Below, piece after piece: positions 41,635 to 54,009 of a stretch of 64,000 nucleotides of DNA. Position 1 is the first letter of the stretch; each line of letters begins with the position of its first letter. This stretch comes from Bradyrhizobium sp. NFR13 (GTDB lineage Bacteria > Pseudomonadota > Alphaproteobacteria > Rhizobiales > Xanthobacteraceae). Position numbers and translations under genes: made by a program. The notes below the pieces were generated by a model. The model made no database searches. It was not told the DNA's origin and was given only the letters and a program-made list of their open reading frames with translations. The stretch spans positions 1 to 64,000 of the forward strand of contig NZ_FOTP01000002.1 of the NCBI RefSeq assembly GCF_900114605.1, given 5' to 3'.

Positions 41635-41931
41635 ATGATTACTGAAATCGCGCAGATCGACGTCAAGCCGGGCACCGAGAAGGATTTCGAGGCGGCCGTC
41701 GCCAAGGCCAAGCCGCTGTTCCTCCGCGCCAAGGGCGGCAAGGGCTTCGAGCTGCACAAGTCGGTCGAGATGCCGTCGCGCTACCGTCTTGTCGCCAAGT
41801 GGGAAACTCTTGAAAACCACACCGTCGATTTCCGCGGCTCGCCCGATTTCGCCGAATGGCGCGCGCTGGTCGGCCCGTATTTCGAAACGCCGCCTTATGT
41901 CGAGCACACCGAGACCGTGCTGACGACGTAG
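41635..41931 (+). CDS. Antibiotic biosynthesis monooxygenase family protein
   Basis: A 98-residue ferredoxin-like ABM-fold protein: EIAQIDVKPGTEKDFEAAVA, SVEMPSRYRLVAKWETLENH and WRALVGPYFETPPYVEHTE. The ABM family includes heme-degrading and quinone-forming enzymes and many of unknown activity, usually dimeric. The function here cannot be told more precisely. Confidence 0.85.
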   Translation: MITEIAQIDVKPGTEKDFEAAVAKAKPLFLRAKGGKGFELHKSVEMPSRYRLVAKWETLENHTVDFRGSPDFAEWRALVGPYFETPPYVEHTETVLTT

Positions 41932-41947
41932 GGATAATCTAAACTCA

Positions 41948-41997
41948 GTCCCTCATGGTGAGGAGGTGCTTCTTCAGCGCGCTCCTCAGGATGAGGG
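41948..41997. repeat. Intergenic palindromic repeat
   Basis: The ends CCTCATggtGAGGAG and CTCCTCaggATGAGG are inverted copies around a short centre, the common Bradyrhizobium-type intergenic palindrome. It lies between convergent genes. Confidence 0.7.
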
Positions 41998-42003
41998 ATC
42001 GAG

Positions 42004-43143
42004 TTAAGCCGCCATCGCTCTGTCCTGCGCGGAGGCTTCGTCCTCTTCGCGCATGAAGTCGATGACGACTTTCACGATCGCCAGCACCGGCAGCGCCAGC
42101 GCGAGGCCCCAGACGCCGAACACGACGCCGAGCAGGATCTGGAACGCGAACAGCGTGGCCGGCGGAATATCCAGTGCCTGCCGCTGCAGAATTGGTGTCA
42201 GGATGTAGCTCTCCAGTGCATGTACGCCCATGAAGAGCGCAAAGGCTGACGCGGCGGCGACCCAGCCCGAGGCGAGGCTGGCGAGCACGACGATCAAGCC
42301 GCCGAGCAGGGCGCCCACGGTGGGGATGAAGGCGAGCAGGCCGGCCTGCACGCCGAGAATGAAGGCGCTGGGAATTCCGATCAGCTTCAACCCGATCCAG
42401 GTGATGGCGCCGACCACCAGCATGGTGATCATCTGCGCAATCAGCCAGCGCTGCAGCGTGTCGCTGATGCGATCGACGATGACCGTCATCGGCGCGCGAT
42501 GCTTCGCCGGCGTGAGATGCAACAGCCCTGTTCGATAGACACTGGGCTGTGCGGCAAACGACAAGCCCAGAAACAGCACGATGAAGAAGTTGCCGACCGC
42601 GCCGACGGTGCCGAGCAGGATTTTCAGTGTCTGGCTAACGATGGCGCCGCCTGATGATGCGATGGTGCCGGCGCTCGGCAGGCCGCTACCCGACTTCGGC
42701 GTTGAGGTGGCAGGCGACGTGCCGGGCTCGGCGGGCGTATCCGAGGTGATGCTGTTGAAATCGAAATAGCTGGTGTCGACGCCGTGCTGCTCGAGATAGG
42801 TCTTTACGTTGACGACCTGTGACTTGAGGGTGCCGGACAGCGTCTTGGCCTGATTGGCGATGGTCGATCCGCCGAGATACATCACGCCCGCCAGCATCCC
42901 GGCGAGCACGATGCAGATCACGACGAGCCGCATGGGATGCGGGCCGCCCATGAAGCGCCCGAATAATTCCGACAGCGCATTGAGCGCGACGCCGAGCAGG
43001 ACGCCAGCGAAGATCAGGAATAGCGTTCCCGAGAAGTACCAGGCGAAGCCTATGAGGATCGCGAAACTGACGGTAGCGATGCCGCCCGCCGTGATCGCCC
43101 AGGCAAGGTCACTACGCGTCTGGACATTGGCTTCTGCGGGCAC
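42004..43143 (-). CDS. AI-2E family transporter (PerM-like)
   Basis: A 379-residue inner-membrane protein with eight hydrophobic segments. The pattern of four helices, a periplasmic coiled stretch (SQVVNVKTYLEQHGVDTSYF and a Ser/Gly/Pro-rich part), and the C-terminal LIGIPSAFILGVQAGLLAFIP and LVVGAITWIGLKL region is that of the AI-2E/PerM family. Members export signals or ions; the substrate is usually unproven. The name reflects the family, not a demonstrated AI-2 substrate. Confidence 0.88.
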   Translation of the reverse strand: MPAEANVQTRSDLAWAITAGGIATVSFAILIGFAWYFSGTLFLIFAGVLLGVALNALSELFGRFMGGPHPMRLVVICIVLAGMLAGVMYLGGSTIANQAKTLSGTLKSQVVNVKTYLEQHGVDTSYFDFNSITSDTPAEPGTSPATSTPKSGSGLPSAGTIASSGGAIVSQTLKILLGTVGAVGNFFIVLFLGLSFAAQPSVYRTGLLHLTPAKHRAPMTVIVDRISDTLQRWLIAQMITMLVVGAITWIGLKLIGIPSAFILGVQAGLLAFIPTVGALLGGLIVVLASLASGWVAAASAFALFMGVHALESYILTPILQRQALDIPPATLFAFQILLGVVFGVWGLALALPVLAIVKVVIDFMREEDEASAQDRAMAA

Positions 43144-43219
43144 GGTGGATCCTTCGGATTGATGGGACTTTCACTGTTCCGTCAATTGCATCGGGGATCA
43201 AGACATATCGCCGCTTTGA

Positions 43220-43257
43220 CCTCTCCCTCGCCATCGGGCATGCCCGATGGGGGAGGC
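43220..43257 (+). promoter_or_regulatory. Hairpin enclosing a ribosome site
   Basis: CCATCGGG / CCCGATGG with loop CATG, extended by CTCCC / GGGAG. The 3' arm contains GGGGGAGG, the likely ribosome site nine bases before ATG 43,266. The fold would hide it. Confidence 0.5.
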
Positions 43258-43265
43258 CAATAATA

Positions 43266-43952
43266 ATGAACATGCTGAAATGGGTCGGTCCGGTCGGCCT
43301 GCTCGCTGCCCTGGTGATCGGCGACCAGATCCGGATCAACCGGCCCGCGCACAAATATCGGCTCACCCTTGAGGTCGAGACGCCGGATGGCGTGAAGTCG
43401 GCCTCGCATGTCGTCTCCGTGCATCCCTATCGGGGCTACCAGCCGTCCGGCAAGGTGACGTCACGGGGCGATGCGGTGGTTCTCGATCTCGGCGGCGGCA
43501 GGAATCTCGCCGCACTGATGCTGCACGATGACAACGGCAGTGCCGATTTCGATGGCGCGAACTTCGTGGCGATGCGCGCCTATCAGGCGGCGGGGCGCAA
43601 GATCGCCTTTCGCGACGTCAGCAGCCAGACGGGCGCTGTGCCTGTCACCGGCGAATTGATGCCGGTGCTGGCCAGTTTCGCAGACCCCCGGGATGCATCG
43701 ACGGCGCGGCGGCTACAGCCGGGCGATCTATCACCGCTAGGCACTGGTACGCGCCTGCGCAGCATCACGGTCGAGGCGGTGCCGAATGGTCTGTGGCCGA
43801 TCGATTTCGGCGGGAGTTTCGGCGAACCCGTCACGCGTAGTGTCACCGCGAAGCTGCCGTGGGCGACCAGCGAAGGGGAGGCAGCCAGGGCGCTTGCAGC
43901 GATAGGCTTCCCGAACACGGCTGAACCGGTAATGGCTCTCGCCCGCAAATAA
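43266..43952 (+). CDS. Hypothetical membrane-anchored protein
   Basis: A 228-residue protein with a short N-terminal hydrophobic segment (MLKWVGPVGLLAALVIGDQI) and a soluble periplasmic remainder with beta strands (HKYRLTLEVETPDGVKSASH, VVLDLGGGRNLAALMLHDDN). No family recognised. Its ribosome site lies within a strong hairpin, so translation may be controlled by structure. A glnA terminator lies downstream on the opposite strand. Confidence 0.75.
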   Translation: MNMLKWVGPVGLLAALVIGDQIRINRPAHKYRLTLEVETPDGVKSASHVVSVHPYRGYQPSGKVTSRGDAVVLDLGGGRNLAALMLHDDNGSADFDGANFVAMRAYQAAGRKIAFRDVSSQTGAVPVTGELMPVLASFADPRDASTARRLQPGDLSPLGTGTRLRSITVEAVPNGLWPIDFGGSFGEPVTRSVTAKLPWATSEGEAARALAAIGFPNTAEPVMALARK

Positions 43953-43971
43953 GCGCAACACGCGGCCAACG

Positions 43972-44000
43972 AAAAAGGCGCTCCGTTTCCGGAGCGCCTT
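43972..44000 (-). terminator. Terminator of glnA
   Basis: Stem AGGCGCTCCG / CGGAGCGCCT with loop GAAA and five T on the minus strand. Confidence 0.88.
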
Positions 44001-44029
44001 GATCATTCGAACTGCGATCCCTGACGGGA

Positions 44030-45439
44030 TTACAGCGAGTAGTACATGTCGAATTCGACCGGGTGCGGCGTCATTTCGAAACGCATCACTTCGGTCATCT
44101 TCAGTTCGATATAGCTATCGATGAAGTCGTCATCGAACACGCCGCCGGCCTTCAGGAAGGCGCGGTCCTTGTCGAGGTTCTCGAGGGCTTCGCGGAGCGA
44201 GCCGCACACCGTCGGGATCGACTTCAGCTCTTCCTTCGGCAGATCGTAGAGGTCCTTGTCCATGGCCGGACCCGGATCGATCTTGTTCTTGATGCCGTCG
44301 AGACCGGCCATCAGCATCGCGGCGAAAGCGAGATACGGATTGGCCATCGGATCCGGGAAGCGGACTTCGACGCGCTTGGCCTTCGGGTTGGTGGTGTAGG
44401 GGATGCGGCAGGAAGCCGAACGGTTGCGCGCCGAATAGGCGAGCAGCACCGGGGCCTCATAGCCGGGGACCAGACGCTTGTACGAGTTGGTCGACGGGTT
44501 GGTGAAGGCGTTGATCGCCTTGGCGTGCTTGATGATGCCGCCGATGTAATGGAGGCAGGTCTCGGAGAGGTCGGCATATTTGTTGCCGGCGAAGGTCGGC
44601 TTGCCGTCCTTCCAGATCGACTGGTGGACATGCATGCCCGAGCCGTTGTCGCCAAAAACCGGCTTCGGCATGAAGGTAGCGGTCTTGCCGTAGATATGCG
44701 CGACCTGATGGATGCAATACTTATAGATCTGCATCTGGTCGGCCATGTAGGTCAGCGTGTCGAACTTCATGCCGAGTTCGTGCTGGGCGGATGCCACTTC
44801 GTGGTGATGCTTCTCGACCTTGACGCCCATGCGCGCCATGGCGCCAAGCATTTCCGAGCGCATGTCCTGCACCGAGTCCTGCGGCGGGACGGGGAAGTAG
44901 CCGCCCTTGGTGCGGATGCGGTGGCCGAGATTGCCGCCTTCATATTCGGTGCCGGAATTGGTCGGCAATTCCGACGAGTCGAGCTTGAAGCCCGTGTTGT
45001 AGGGGTCGCTCGAGAAGCGCACGTCGTCGAACACGAAGAATTCGGCTTCCGGACCGACGAACACGGTGTCGCCAACGCCCATGGACTTGACCATGGCTTC
45101 GGCCTTCTTGGCGATGCCGCGCGGGTCGCGGTTATAGGGCTCGCCGGTGGAGGGCTCGAGAATGTCGCAGGTGATGACCATGGTGGTCTCTGCGAAGAAC
45201 GGGTCGATGGTCGCCGTTGCCGGATCCAGCATCAGCATCATGTCGGACTCGTTGATCGCCTTCCAGCCGGCGATCGAGGAACCGTCGAACATGGTGCCTT
45301 CGGCAAACATCTCTTCATCGACCATCGAGACGTCGAAGGTCACGTGCTGCCACTTGCCGCGGGGATCGGTGAAACGCAGGTCGACGTACTTGACGTCATT
45401 GTCCTTGATGGACTGCAGGACTTCTTTGGCGGTCGTCAT
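44030..45439 (-). CDS. glnA: Glutamine synthetase, type I
   Basis: A 469-residue dodecameric enzyme that makes glutamine from glutamate, ammonia and ATP. Characteristic segments are [65 protein letters not shown] and [12 protein letters not shown]. The adenylylation tyrosine lies in the [11 protein letters not shown] loop, so activity is expected to be regulated by covalent modification through PII. The start is the ATG giving the exact family length. It is the downstream partner of glnB. Confidence 0.98.
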   Translation of the reverse strand: MTTAKEVLQSIKDNDVKYVDLRFTDPRGKWQHVTFDVSMVDEEMFAEGTMFDGSSIAGWKAINESDMMLMLDPATATIDPFFAETTMVITCDILEPSTGEPYNRDPRGIAKKAEAMVKSMGVGDTVFVGPEAEFFVFDDVRFSSDPYNTGFKLDSSELPTNSGTEYEGGNLGHRIRTKGGYFPVPPQDSVQDMRSEMLGAMARMGVKVEKHHHEVASAQHELGMKFDTLTYMADQMQIYKYCIHQVAHIYGKTATFMPKPVFGDNGSGMHVHQSIWKDGKPTFAGNKYADLSETCLHYIGGIIKHAKAINAFTNPSTNSYKRLVPGYEAPVLLAYSARNRSASCRIPYTTNPKAKRVEVRFPDPMANPYLAFAAMLMAGLDGIKNKIDPGPAMDKDLYDLPKEELKSIPTVCGSLREALENLDKDRAFLKAGGVFDDDFIDSYIELKMTEVMRFEMTPHPVEFDMYYSL

Positions 45440-45544
45440 GGGGCTCCCTACCTTTTTTGCGGGCCGATTTCCGGGACGTAACAATCTGTCGTGACGATCA
45501 GGTCACAACGGCATGTTTTCAACAAGACAAGTCGTCAACAAGAG

Positions 45545-45567
45545 AAGGCTGCCGAAGCAGCCTTTTT
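45545..45567. terminator. Hairpin between glnB and glnA
   Basis: Stem AAGGCTGC / GCAGCCTT with loop CGAA. The plus strand has a five-T tail; the minus strand (the glnB direction) has only a weak CTTCTCT. It could reduce read-through into glnA. Confidence 0.5.
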
Positions 45568-45626
45568 GGTGACGCCTTGAAGCGTTGAATGTCGGATAGC
45601 ACCCGGCTTGGAGAGCGTCCAGTCCG

Positions 45627-47904
<2,278 letters not shown>

Positions 47905-47972
47905 GCTAAGAGGCTTGTTTGGTCGCGTTTTCTTGGCGCGAACCGGTATCCACTTCGCTTGAAAACGCTCTG

Positions 47973-49289
47973 TCAGTCGACGCTGTACCAGCGGACCTGA
48001 CGCGGGGCGGCCCAGTCGGCGACGAAGGCCTCCATCAGCCAGCGCCCGACATTGTTGGCGGCAAAGGCGATGCGCTGGGTCTGACCGGCGTCCAGCGCCA
48101 GGGTGTCGAGCCAGAACGGTTTCCAGCCATCATCGAGCTTGTCGAGTAGCCGGACGTGATGGCCGTGGATCTGGAATACCATCGGGCTGGTGGCCCGGTT
48201 GGTCAGCGCAAGCACCACAGTGCGGCCGGGCTTGGTCCGGAATGCCGGCGGCATGCTGGCGGACAGGTCCGCCGGCTTCCCCCATTCCGGACTGACGGCG
48301 CTGAGCGCCATATCGACGCGCAGCGCGCCCTTGAGGTCGAGCTGAGCGGGCAAGCCGTTGGAGGGCAGCGGCGCGGCGGCCGGCAGGGGCGTGGCCCGTA
48401 GCGGCGGATCATTGGACATCTTGATCTGGCCGATCGGCCGGGCGGTCTTGCCGTCGTGGAGCAGGATCGCCGAGGTCGATCCTGCCGGCCTGACGGCGTC
48501 GAGGAAGACGTCGACCCGGGTTCCGGGCGCAAGCACCACCTGATTGTTGCGGGCAGGGAATGGCTCCGAGGGCTGACCGTCGATGGCCATCACCCGGACT
48601 TCGTGATCGTCAAATTTTAGAGCAACCACATTGCGTTGGCAGCCATTGATGAGACGGAGTCTGAGCCGCTCATTGACCCGGGCCGACAGCTCCAGGGTGG
48701 ATTTCCGGTTGATCAGGAACAGCACAGCGGCGTCTTTCGGATCGCTGGCGGGGGCGAGCAGGCTGCCGTCCGGCTTGAGGCGGAAGTCCTCGATCAGCAG
48801 CACCTCATCGCGGTCGACCTCGACCGGATCGCTCTCCTGGACGACCACGCTGCGAACCTGGGACGGCAGTGTCTGGCCGTCGCCGAGCAGGCGCATGTCC
48901 AGATACGACGTGCCGGCGCTGCGCATCTGCAGCTTGAATGCATCCTTGGCCCCGGACGCCACCGGCTTGCGGTCGAGCAGCGGCCCGATCCCGGACGAGC
49001 CGTTAATGCCTCGGCAGTTCAAGGCGATAGGAACCGGTAGCTGATTGGCGAGTTGAACGGTGATCTCGTCGCCGCGGTTGAAACGCAGCGGACCCTTCTG
49101 GGCCGAATGGAGCGTCCAGGCCTCAGTGGAGGCGCCGGGCTTCACCGGGAAGGGATCAGCTCTGGCCTGGAGTTCCAGCGCGGCGACGGCTTGCGCGAGG
49201 CTGACCCGGGGCAGAATCGGGGCGATCAGCGCGCTCCCGGCGCCCGCAAGCAGGGTCCGGCGCGTGAGAGGGAGAAAGCGGTTCGTCAT
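47973..49289 (-). CDS. SufI/FtsP-like cupredoxin protein without copper sites
   Basis: A 438-residue periplasmic protein with a Tat signal (LTRRTLLAGAGSALIAPILP). Three cupredoxin-type domains are visible, but the multicopper oxidase ligands are missing: the first site reads PVPIALNCRGING in place of a His-x-His, and the C-terminal HCH segment is replaced by NVGRWLMEAFVAD. Only FQIHGHHVRLLD in domain 3 is kept. This matches the SufI/FtsP group, which stabilises the divisome and has no oxidase activity. The assignment to that role is an inference from ligand loss. Confidence 0.85.
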   Translation of the reverse strand: MTNRFLPLTRRTLLAGAGSALIAPILPRVSLAQAVAALELQARADPFPVKPGASTEAWTLHSAQKGPLRFNRGDEITVQLANQLPVPIALNCRGINGSSGIGPLLDRKPVASGAKDAFKLQMRSAGTSYLDMRLLGDGQTLPSQVRSVVVQESDPVEVDRDEVLLIEDFRLKPDGSLLAPASDPKDAAVLFLINRKSTLELSARVNERLRLRLINGCQRNVVALKFDDHEVRVMAIDGQPSEPFPARNNQVVLAPGTRVDVFLDAVRPAGSTSAILLHDGKTARPIGQIKMSNDPPLRATPLPAAAPLPSNGLPAQLDLKGALRVDMALSAVSPEWGKPADLSASMPPAFRTKPGRTVVLALTNRATSPMVFQIHGHHVRLLDKLDDGWKPFWLDTLALDAGQTQRIAFAANNVGRWLMEAFVADWAAPRQVRWYSVD

Positions 49290-49439
49290 GTCCGAATCCC
49301 GACCATTTTGCCGCGCCAAAGTCCAGTTGCCGGGGCTGCGGCAAACAAGCCGCTATGTGACCATTTTTTTGCTGCGAACCACGGTCCCCATGTTATAAGC
49401 CCGCCGCTCGCGACATCGCGGCCGGACATGATGTTTTTC

Positions 49440-49524
<85 letters not shown>

Positions 49525-49685
49525 AGCGCACATAGCGTTTGACCATGACGATTTTCGGACGTGTTTCCGCAAGGCTGGCCTTGCAGAGACGGTTCGCACC
49601 ACCGGCGCAGGCTCTGGCCTGATGCCGCACAGATTTTACAATGTCCGGCCATTGGGCCAGACCAAGCGGGAAGAAGATTGACGCC

Positions 49686-51038
49686 ATGCAGGTGAATGAA
49701 ACCCTCTCCGAGGGATTGAAGCGCGAATTTTCGGTCAACGTGCCGGCTGCCGACATCGAAGCCAAGGTCGATGCGCGCCTCGATGACATGAAGGGCAAGG
49801 TCAAGCTCAACGGCTTCCGTCCGGGCAAGGTTCCTGTCGGTCATCTGAAACGCCTCTATGGCCGTTCGGTTGCCGCCGAGACGGTCGATGAATTGATCCG
49901 CGACACCAACACGCAGATCTTCACCGAGCGCGGCTTCAAGCTCGCCTCCGAGCCGAAGATCACGATGCCGACCGAGCAGAAGGAAGTCGAAGACATCCTG
50001 TCGGGCAAGTCGGACCTGAACTACACGGTCGCGATCGAAGTCGTGCCGCCGATCACGCTCGCCGACTTCAAGAGCTTCACCGTCGAGAAGCCGGTGGCCG
50101 AAGTCACCGATGCGGACGTGGATGAAGCGATCAAGCGCGTCGCCGACCAGAACCGTTCGTTCACCGAGAAGGCTGGCAAGGCCGAGTCGGGCGACCGTGT
50201 CGTGGTGAACTTCAAGGGCACCATCGATGGCGTCGCCTTCGAGGGCGGTACCGGCGAGGACATCCCGGTTGCGATCGGCTCCAACACCTTCATTCCGGGC
50301 TTCGAGGACCAGCTGATCGGCATCGCCGCCGGCGAGACCCGCACCCTCAAGGTGTCGTTCCCGACCAACTATGCGAGCGAAACGCTGGCCGGCAAGGCTG
50401 CCGAATTCGAGACCACCGCGACCAAGGTTGAATCGCCGGTCGACACCGTGATCGACGACGAGTTCGCCAAGACCCTCGGCCTCGAGTCCCTCGACAAGCT
50501 GAAGGAAGCCGCGCGCGAGCGTCTGGTTGCCGAATTCGCCGGCGCGACCCGCCAGCGCGTCAAGCGCGTGCTGCTCGACCGTCTCGACGAGACCCACAAG
50601 TTCGATGCACCTCCGTCGCTGGTCGACGAGGAGTTCAAGCTGATGTGGAATTCGATCCAGCAGGAGATGGCATCGTCGGGCAAGACCTTCGCCGACGAGG
50701 ACACCACCGAAGAAGCCGCCCAGGAAGAGTACCGCAAGATCGCCGACCGCCGCGTGCGTCTCGGTCTCGTGCTCTCGGAGATCGGCGAGAAGAACAAGAT
50801 CACCGTCAGCGATGACGAGGTCAGCCGCGCCGTGATCGAGCGCGCCCGCTCGATGCCGGGCCGCGAGAAGGAAGTCTGGGATTTTTACCGCAGCAATCCT
50901 CAGGCGTTGGCCCAGCTTCGTGCACCGATCTACGAGGACAAGGTCGTCGACTTCATCCTCGAACTGGCCAACGTGACCGAGAAGAAGGTGTCCAAGGACG
51001 ACCTTTACAAGGACGAGGACGAGAAGACTGCGGCCTGA
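49686..51038 (+). CDS. tig: Trigger factor
   Basis: A 450-residue ribosome-bound chaperone and prolyl isomerase. The N-terminal ribosome-binding part has [17 protein letters not shown] (with FRxGK), the central FKBP-type domain shows [20 protein letters not shown] and [20 protein letters not shown], and the C-terminal helical chaperone domain follows. The start [10 protein letters not shown] fits the family; GGAAGAAG is upstream. It precedes clpP, clpX and lon, forming the protein-quality-control group common in proteobacteria. Confidence 0.97.
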   Translation: MQVNETLSEGLKREFSVNVPAADIEAKVDARLDDMKGKVKLNGFRPGKVPVGHLKRLYGRSVAAETVDELIRDTNTQIFTERGFKLASEPKITMPTEQKEVEDILSGKSDLNYTVAIEVVPPITLADFKSFTVEKPVAEVTDADVDEAIKRVADQNRSFTEKAGKAESGDRVVVNFKGTIDGVAFEGGTGEDIPVAIGSNTFIPGFEDQLIGIAAGETRTLKVSFPTNYASETLAGKAAEFETTATKVESPVDTVIDDEFAKTLGLESLDKLKEAARERLVAEFAGATRQRVKRVLLDRLDETHKFDAPPSLVDEEFKLMWNSIQQEMASSGKTFADEDTTEEAAQEEYRKIADRRVRLGLVLSEIGEKNKITVSDDEVSRAVIERARSMPGREKEVWDFYRSNPQALAQLRAPIYEDKVVDFILELANVTEKKVSKDDLYKDEDEKTAA

Positions 51039-51067
51039 GCCGCAACTTCTTAGAAGGCGTTAAAATG

Positions 51068-51097
51068 AACGCCGGCTGGGTCCTCCAGCCGGCGTTC
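51068..51097 (+). terminator. Terminator after tig
   Basis: Stem AACGCCGGCTGG / CCAGCCGGCGTT with loop GTCCT; no long T run follows, so it may be only partially effective. Confidence 0.7.
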
Positions 51098-51348
51098 TGA
51101 TGTTAAGGATACCGCTCGAAACAGGTTCCAAAACGGCTCCAGTGCTTTGCGGCGGCCGTCCGAATCGGCTTGAACTGAGGTTAGAGGCGGCATCCGGACC
51201 GGTGGTCTTGTTGCCGCTCGATTGGTCCATATCTGTGGGCTCTGTTTGTTGTTCCTGCATCACGGGACGCTCGTCCTTCCCCGGCAAACCGTAACCGGTT
51301 CCAGTCTTGCCGATGGACGTGTGTCTCCTCCAACCTTTCGGGTGATCA

Positions 51349-51984
51349 ATGCGCGATCCGGTAGAAACCTACATGAACCTCGTCCCGATGGTGGTCGAAC
51401 AGACCAACCGCGGTGAACGGGCTTACGATATCTTTTCGCGCCTTCTGAAGGAGCGCATCATCTTCGTTACCGGTCCGGTCGAGGATGGCATGTCGACGCT
51501 GACCGTCGCCCAGCTTCTGTTTCTCGAAGCCGAGAATCCGAAGAAGGAAATCTCGATGTACATCAACTCGCCCGGTGGCGTGGTGACGTCGGGCCTCGCG
51601 ATCTACGACACGATGCAGTTCATTCGTCCGCCGGTCTCGACGCTGTGCGTCGGGCAGGCCGCGTCGATGGGCTCGCTGCTGCTGACCGCAGGCGAGAAGG
51701 ACATGCGCTTCGCGCTGCCGAACGCCCGCATCATGGTTCATCAGCCATCGGGCGGCTTCCAGGGCCAGGCCACCGACATCCTGATTCATGCGAAGGAAGT
51801 CGAGAGCCTCAAGCGTCGCCTCAACGAGATCTATGTGAAGCACACGGGACGTCCTTACGAGGACATCCACAACGCACTTGAGCGCGATAACTTCATGACT
51901 GCGGATCAGGCGAAGGATTTCGGACTGATCGACAAGGTCATCGACAAGCGCGCTGAAGAATCGACCCCGGCGAAGCCGGCCTAA
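51349..51984 (+). CDS. clpP: ClpP protease subunit
   Basis: A 211-residue serine protease that forms the tetradecameric chamber of ClpXP/ClpAP. The catalytic serine lies in [14 protein letters not shown], His in [16 protein letters not shown] and Asp in the [11 protein letters not shown]-type C-terminal region near [11 protein letters not shown]. The N terminus ([19 protein letters not shown]) begins at the ATG used here. It sits 446 bases upstream of clpX with its own leader. Confidence 0.97.
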   Translation: MRDPVETYMNLVPMVVEQTNRGERAYDIFSRLLKERIIFVTGPVEDGMSTLTVAQLLFLEAENPKKEISMYINSPGGVVTSGLAIYDTMQFIRPPVSTLCVGQAASMGSLLLTAGEKDMRFALPNARIMVHQPSGGFQGQATDILIHAKEVESLKRRLNEIYVKHTGRPYEDIHNALERDNFMTADQAKDFGLIDKVIDKRAEESTPAKPA

Positions 51985-52429
51985 ACGACGCCGTTTCGGC
52001 GAACATACCAAGACCGAGACAGACGGCGCCCGCGCGCCGCCTGTCCCAAACAAGCCATATCGATCGAGTTATTCCCGAATTGGTACTATGTGCCGACGCC
52101 AGCAGACGCGAGAGTTCCGCTTTCGTGCTGGTCGGGTGGTGTCATTCACGCAACGTTCCCCAATTTTCGGGGTTCTCCCGCGCAAATGCCGCAAATCACG
52201 CTATTGTCACGCTCCAGGCGATGGAGCCGATTAGCGAATTCTTGATCATCGGCTGTCAGCATGGTTCGCTGATGCGGATCGGTTACTATCGCGGGGATGC
52301 GAGTGAGCCGTGATTCGAGCGGCATTCTGGAACGAGGTCTTTTTTGGTACGGATTTTGCTCTATCTACGGGATATGTCCCGTAACTGGGCGACCGACAGA
52401 CAAAGATCGAACGGCGGACGGAGATAGGA
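51985..52429. other. clpP-clpX spacer, no gene seen
   Basis: A 445-base intergenic region. It contains a GC hairpin without a T run (GACAGaCGGCGC / GCGCCGcCTGTC near 52,018-52,045), probably a weak terminator of clpP. The rest likely holds the clpX promoter. Short frames lack ribosome sites. Confidence 0.4.
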
Positions 52430-53704
52430 ATGAGTAAGGTCGGTACCAGCGACTCCAAGAACACGCTGTATTGTTCGTTCTGCGGCAAGAGCCAGCACGA
52501 AGTTCGCAAACTGATCGCGGGTCCTACCGTCTTCATCTGCGACGAATGCGTCGAACTGTGCATGGACATCATCCGCGAAGAGAACAAGTCTTCGCTGGTC
52601 AAGTCGCGCGATGGCATTCCGACGCCGAAGGAAATCTGCAAGGTGCTCGATGATTACGTCATCGGTCAGTTCCATGCGAAGAAGGTTCTCTCGGTCGCGG
52701 TGCATAACCACTACAAGCGCCTCAACCATCAGACCAAGCACAACGACGTCGAGCTCGCGAAGTCGAACATCCTGCTGATCGGTCCGACCGGTTCGGGCAA
52801 GACGCTGCTCGCACAGACGCTCGCCCGTATTCTGGACGTGCCGTTCACGATGGCCGATGCGACGACGCTGACCGAAGCCGGTTATGTCGGCGAGGACGTC
52901 GAGAACATCATCCTCAAGCTGCTGCAGGCGGCCGACTACAATGTCGAGCGTGCGCAGCGCGGCATCGTCTATATCGACGAAATCGACAAGATCTCGCGCA
53001 AGTCGGACAATCCGTCGATCACCCGCGACGTGTCGGGTGAGGGCGTGCAGCAGGCACTGCTGAAGATCATGGAAGGCACCGTTGCCTCCGTGCCTCCGCA
53101 GGGCGGCCGCAAGCATCCGCAGCAGGAATTCCTGCAGGTGGATACGACGAACATCCTGTTCATCTGCGGCGGTGCGTTCTCGGGCCTCGAGAAGATCATC
53201 TCGTCGCGCGGACGGACCACCTCGATCGGCTTCGCCGCGCAGGTTCTGGCACCGGAAGATCGCCGCACCGGCGAAATCTTCCGCCATGTCGAGCCGGAAG
53301 ATCTGCTGAAGTACGGCCTGATCCCCGAATTCGTGGGCCGTCTGCCAGTGGTCGCGACGCTCGAGGATCTCGACGAGACCTCGCTGAAGAAGATCCTGGT
53401 CGAGCCGAAGAACGCGCTGGTCAAGCAGTACCAGCGCCTGTTCGAGATGGAAAATATCGAGCTGACCTTCGCCGACGAGGCGCTTGGCGCGGTGGCCCGC
53501 AAGGCCATCGAGCGCAAGACCGGTGCACGTGGTCTGCGGTCGATCCTGGAGAGCATCCTGCTCGAAACCATGTTCGATCTGCCCGGCCTGGAAGGTGTCG
53601 AGGAAGTCGTCATCTCCAAGGAGGTTGTGGATGGAACGGCTCGCCCGCTCTACATCTACGCCGACCGTTCGGACCGGACAGCGGAGAGCAGCGCAAGCGC
53701 CTGA
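52430..53704 (+). CDS. clpX: ClpX ATPase
   Basis: A 424-residue AAA+ unfoldase that feeds ClpP. The N-terminal zinc-binding domain has [11 protein letters not shown] and CDECVELC; the ATPase domain has Walker [14 protein letters not shown], Walker [14 protein letters not shown], the sensor and [19 protein letters not shown] and the pore-loop YVGEDV. The IGF-type ClpP-binding loop is present in [12 protein letters not shown]. The start [10 protein letters not shown] is the family's. Confidence 0.98.
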   Translation: MSKVGTSDSKNTLYCSFCGKSQHEVRKLIAGPTVFICDECVELCMDIIREENKSSLVKSRDGIPTPKEICKVLDDYVIGQFHAKKVLSVAVHNHYKRLNHQTKHNDVELAKSNILLIGPTGSGKTLLAQTLARILDVPFTMADATTLTEAGYVGEDVENIILKLLQAADYNVERAQRGIVYIDEIDKISRKSDNPSITRDVSGEGVQQALLKIMEGTVASVPPQGGRKHPQQEFLQVDTTNILFICGGAFSGLEKIISSRGRTTSIGFAAQVLAPEDRRTGEIFRHVEPEDLLKYGLIPEFVGRLPVVATLEDLDETSLKKILVEPKNALVKQYQRLFEMENIELTFADEALGAVARKAIERKTGARGLRSILESILLETMFDLPGLEGVEEVVISKEVVDGTARPLYIYADRSDRTAESSASA

Positions 53705-53736
53705 TAGGGCGGCTTTCGGGCCATCGACTTAAGTTC

Positions 53737-53775
53737 AATAGGCGGCTGCCGGTGATCGGCAGCCGCCTATTTTAT
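53737..53775 (+). terminator. Terminator after clpX
   Basis: A 15-bp stem AATAGGCGGCTGCCG / CGGCAGCCGCCTATT followed by TTATT. Separates clpX from lon. Confidence 0.88.
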
Positions 53776-53822
53776 TGCTGCTACGCTCTGTAAACCGCCC
53801 TTGTTCATGGGTATTTCCGCGA

Positions 53823-53853
53823 CTTGACACCCCCCCGGGCCATAGCCACCTAA
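53823..53853 (+). promoter_or_regulatory. Possible heat-shock promoter of lon
   Basis: CTTGAC, about 18 bases, then CACCTAAT, about 160 bases upstream of lon. It resembles the RpoH-type -35 (CTTG) more than its -10. Weak and based on inspection only. Confidence 0.3.
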
Positions 53854-54009
53854 TGCTCTCGGCGAACACAAAATCTCCCTCAAGATTCGCCATAACGATC
53901 CGGACACGTAGAGCCTGAGACGGCCGAGCAAAGACGGAAAATCGGCACCTTGTGCGGTTGCGCCATCGGGCGGACTGCTTGCAAGGGGGCACAGCAAAAG
54001 GAATGGGCC

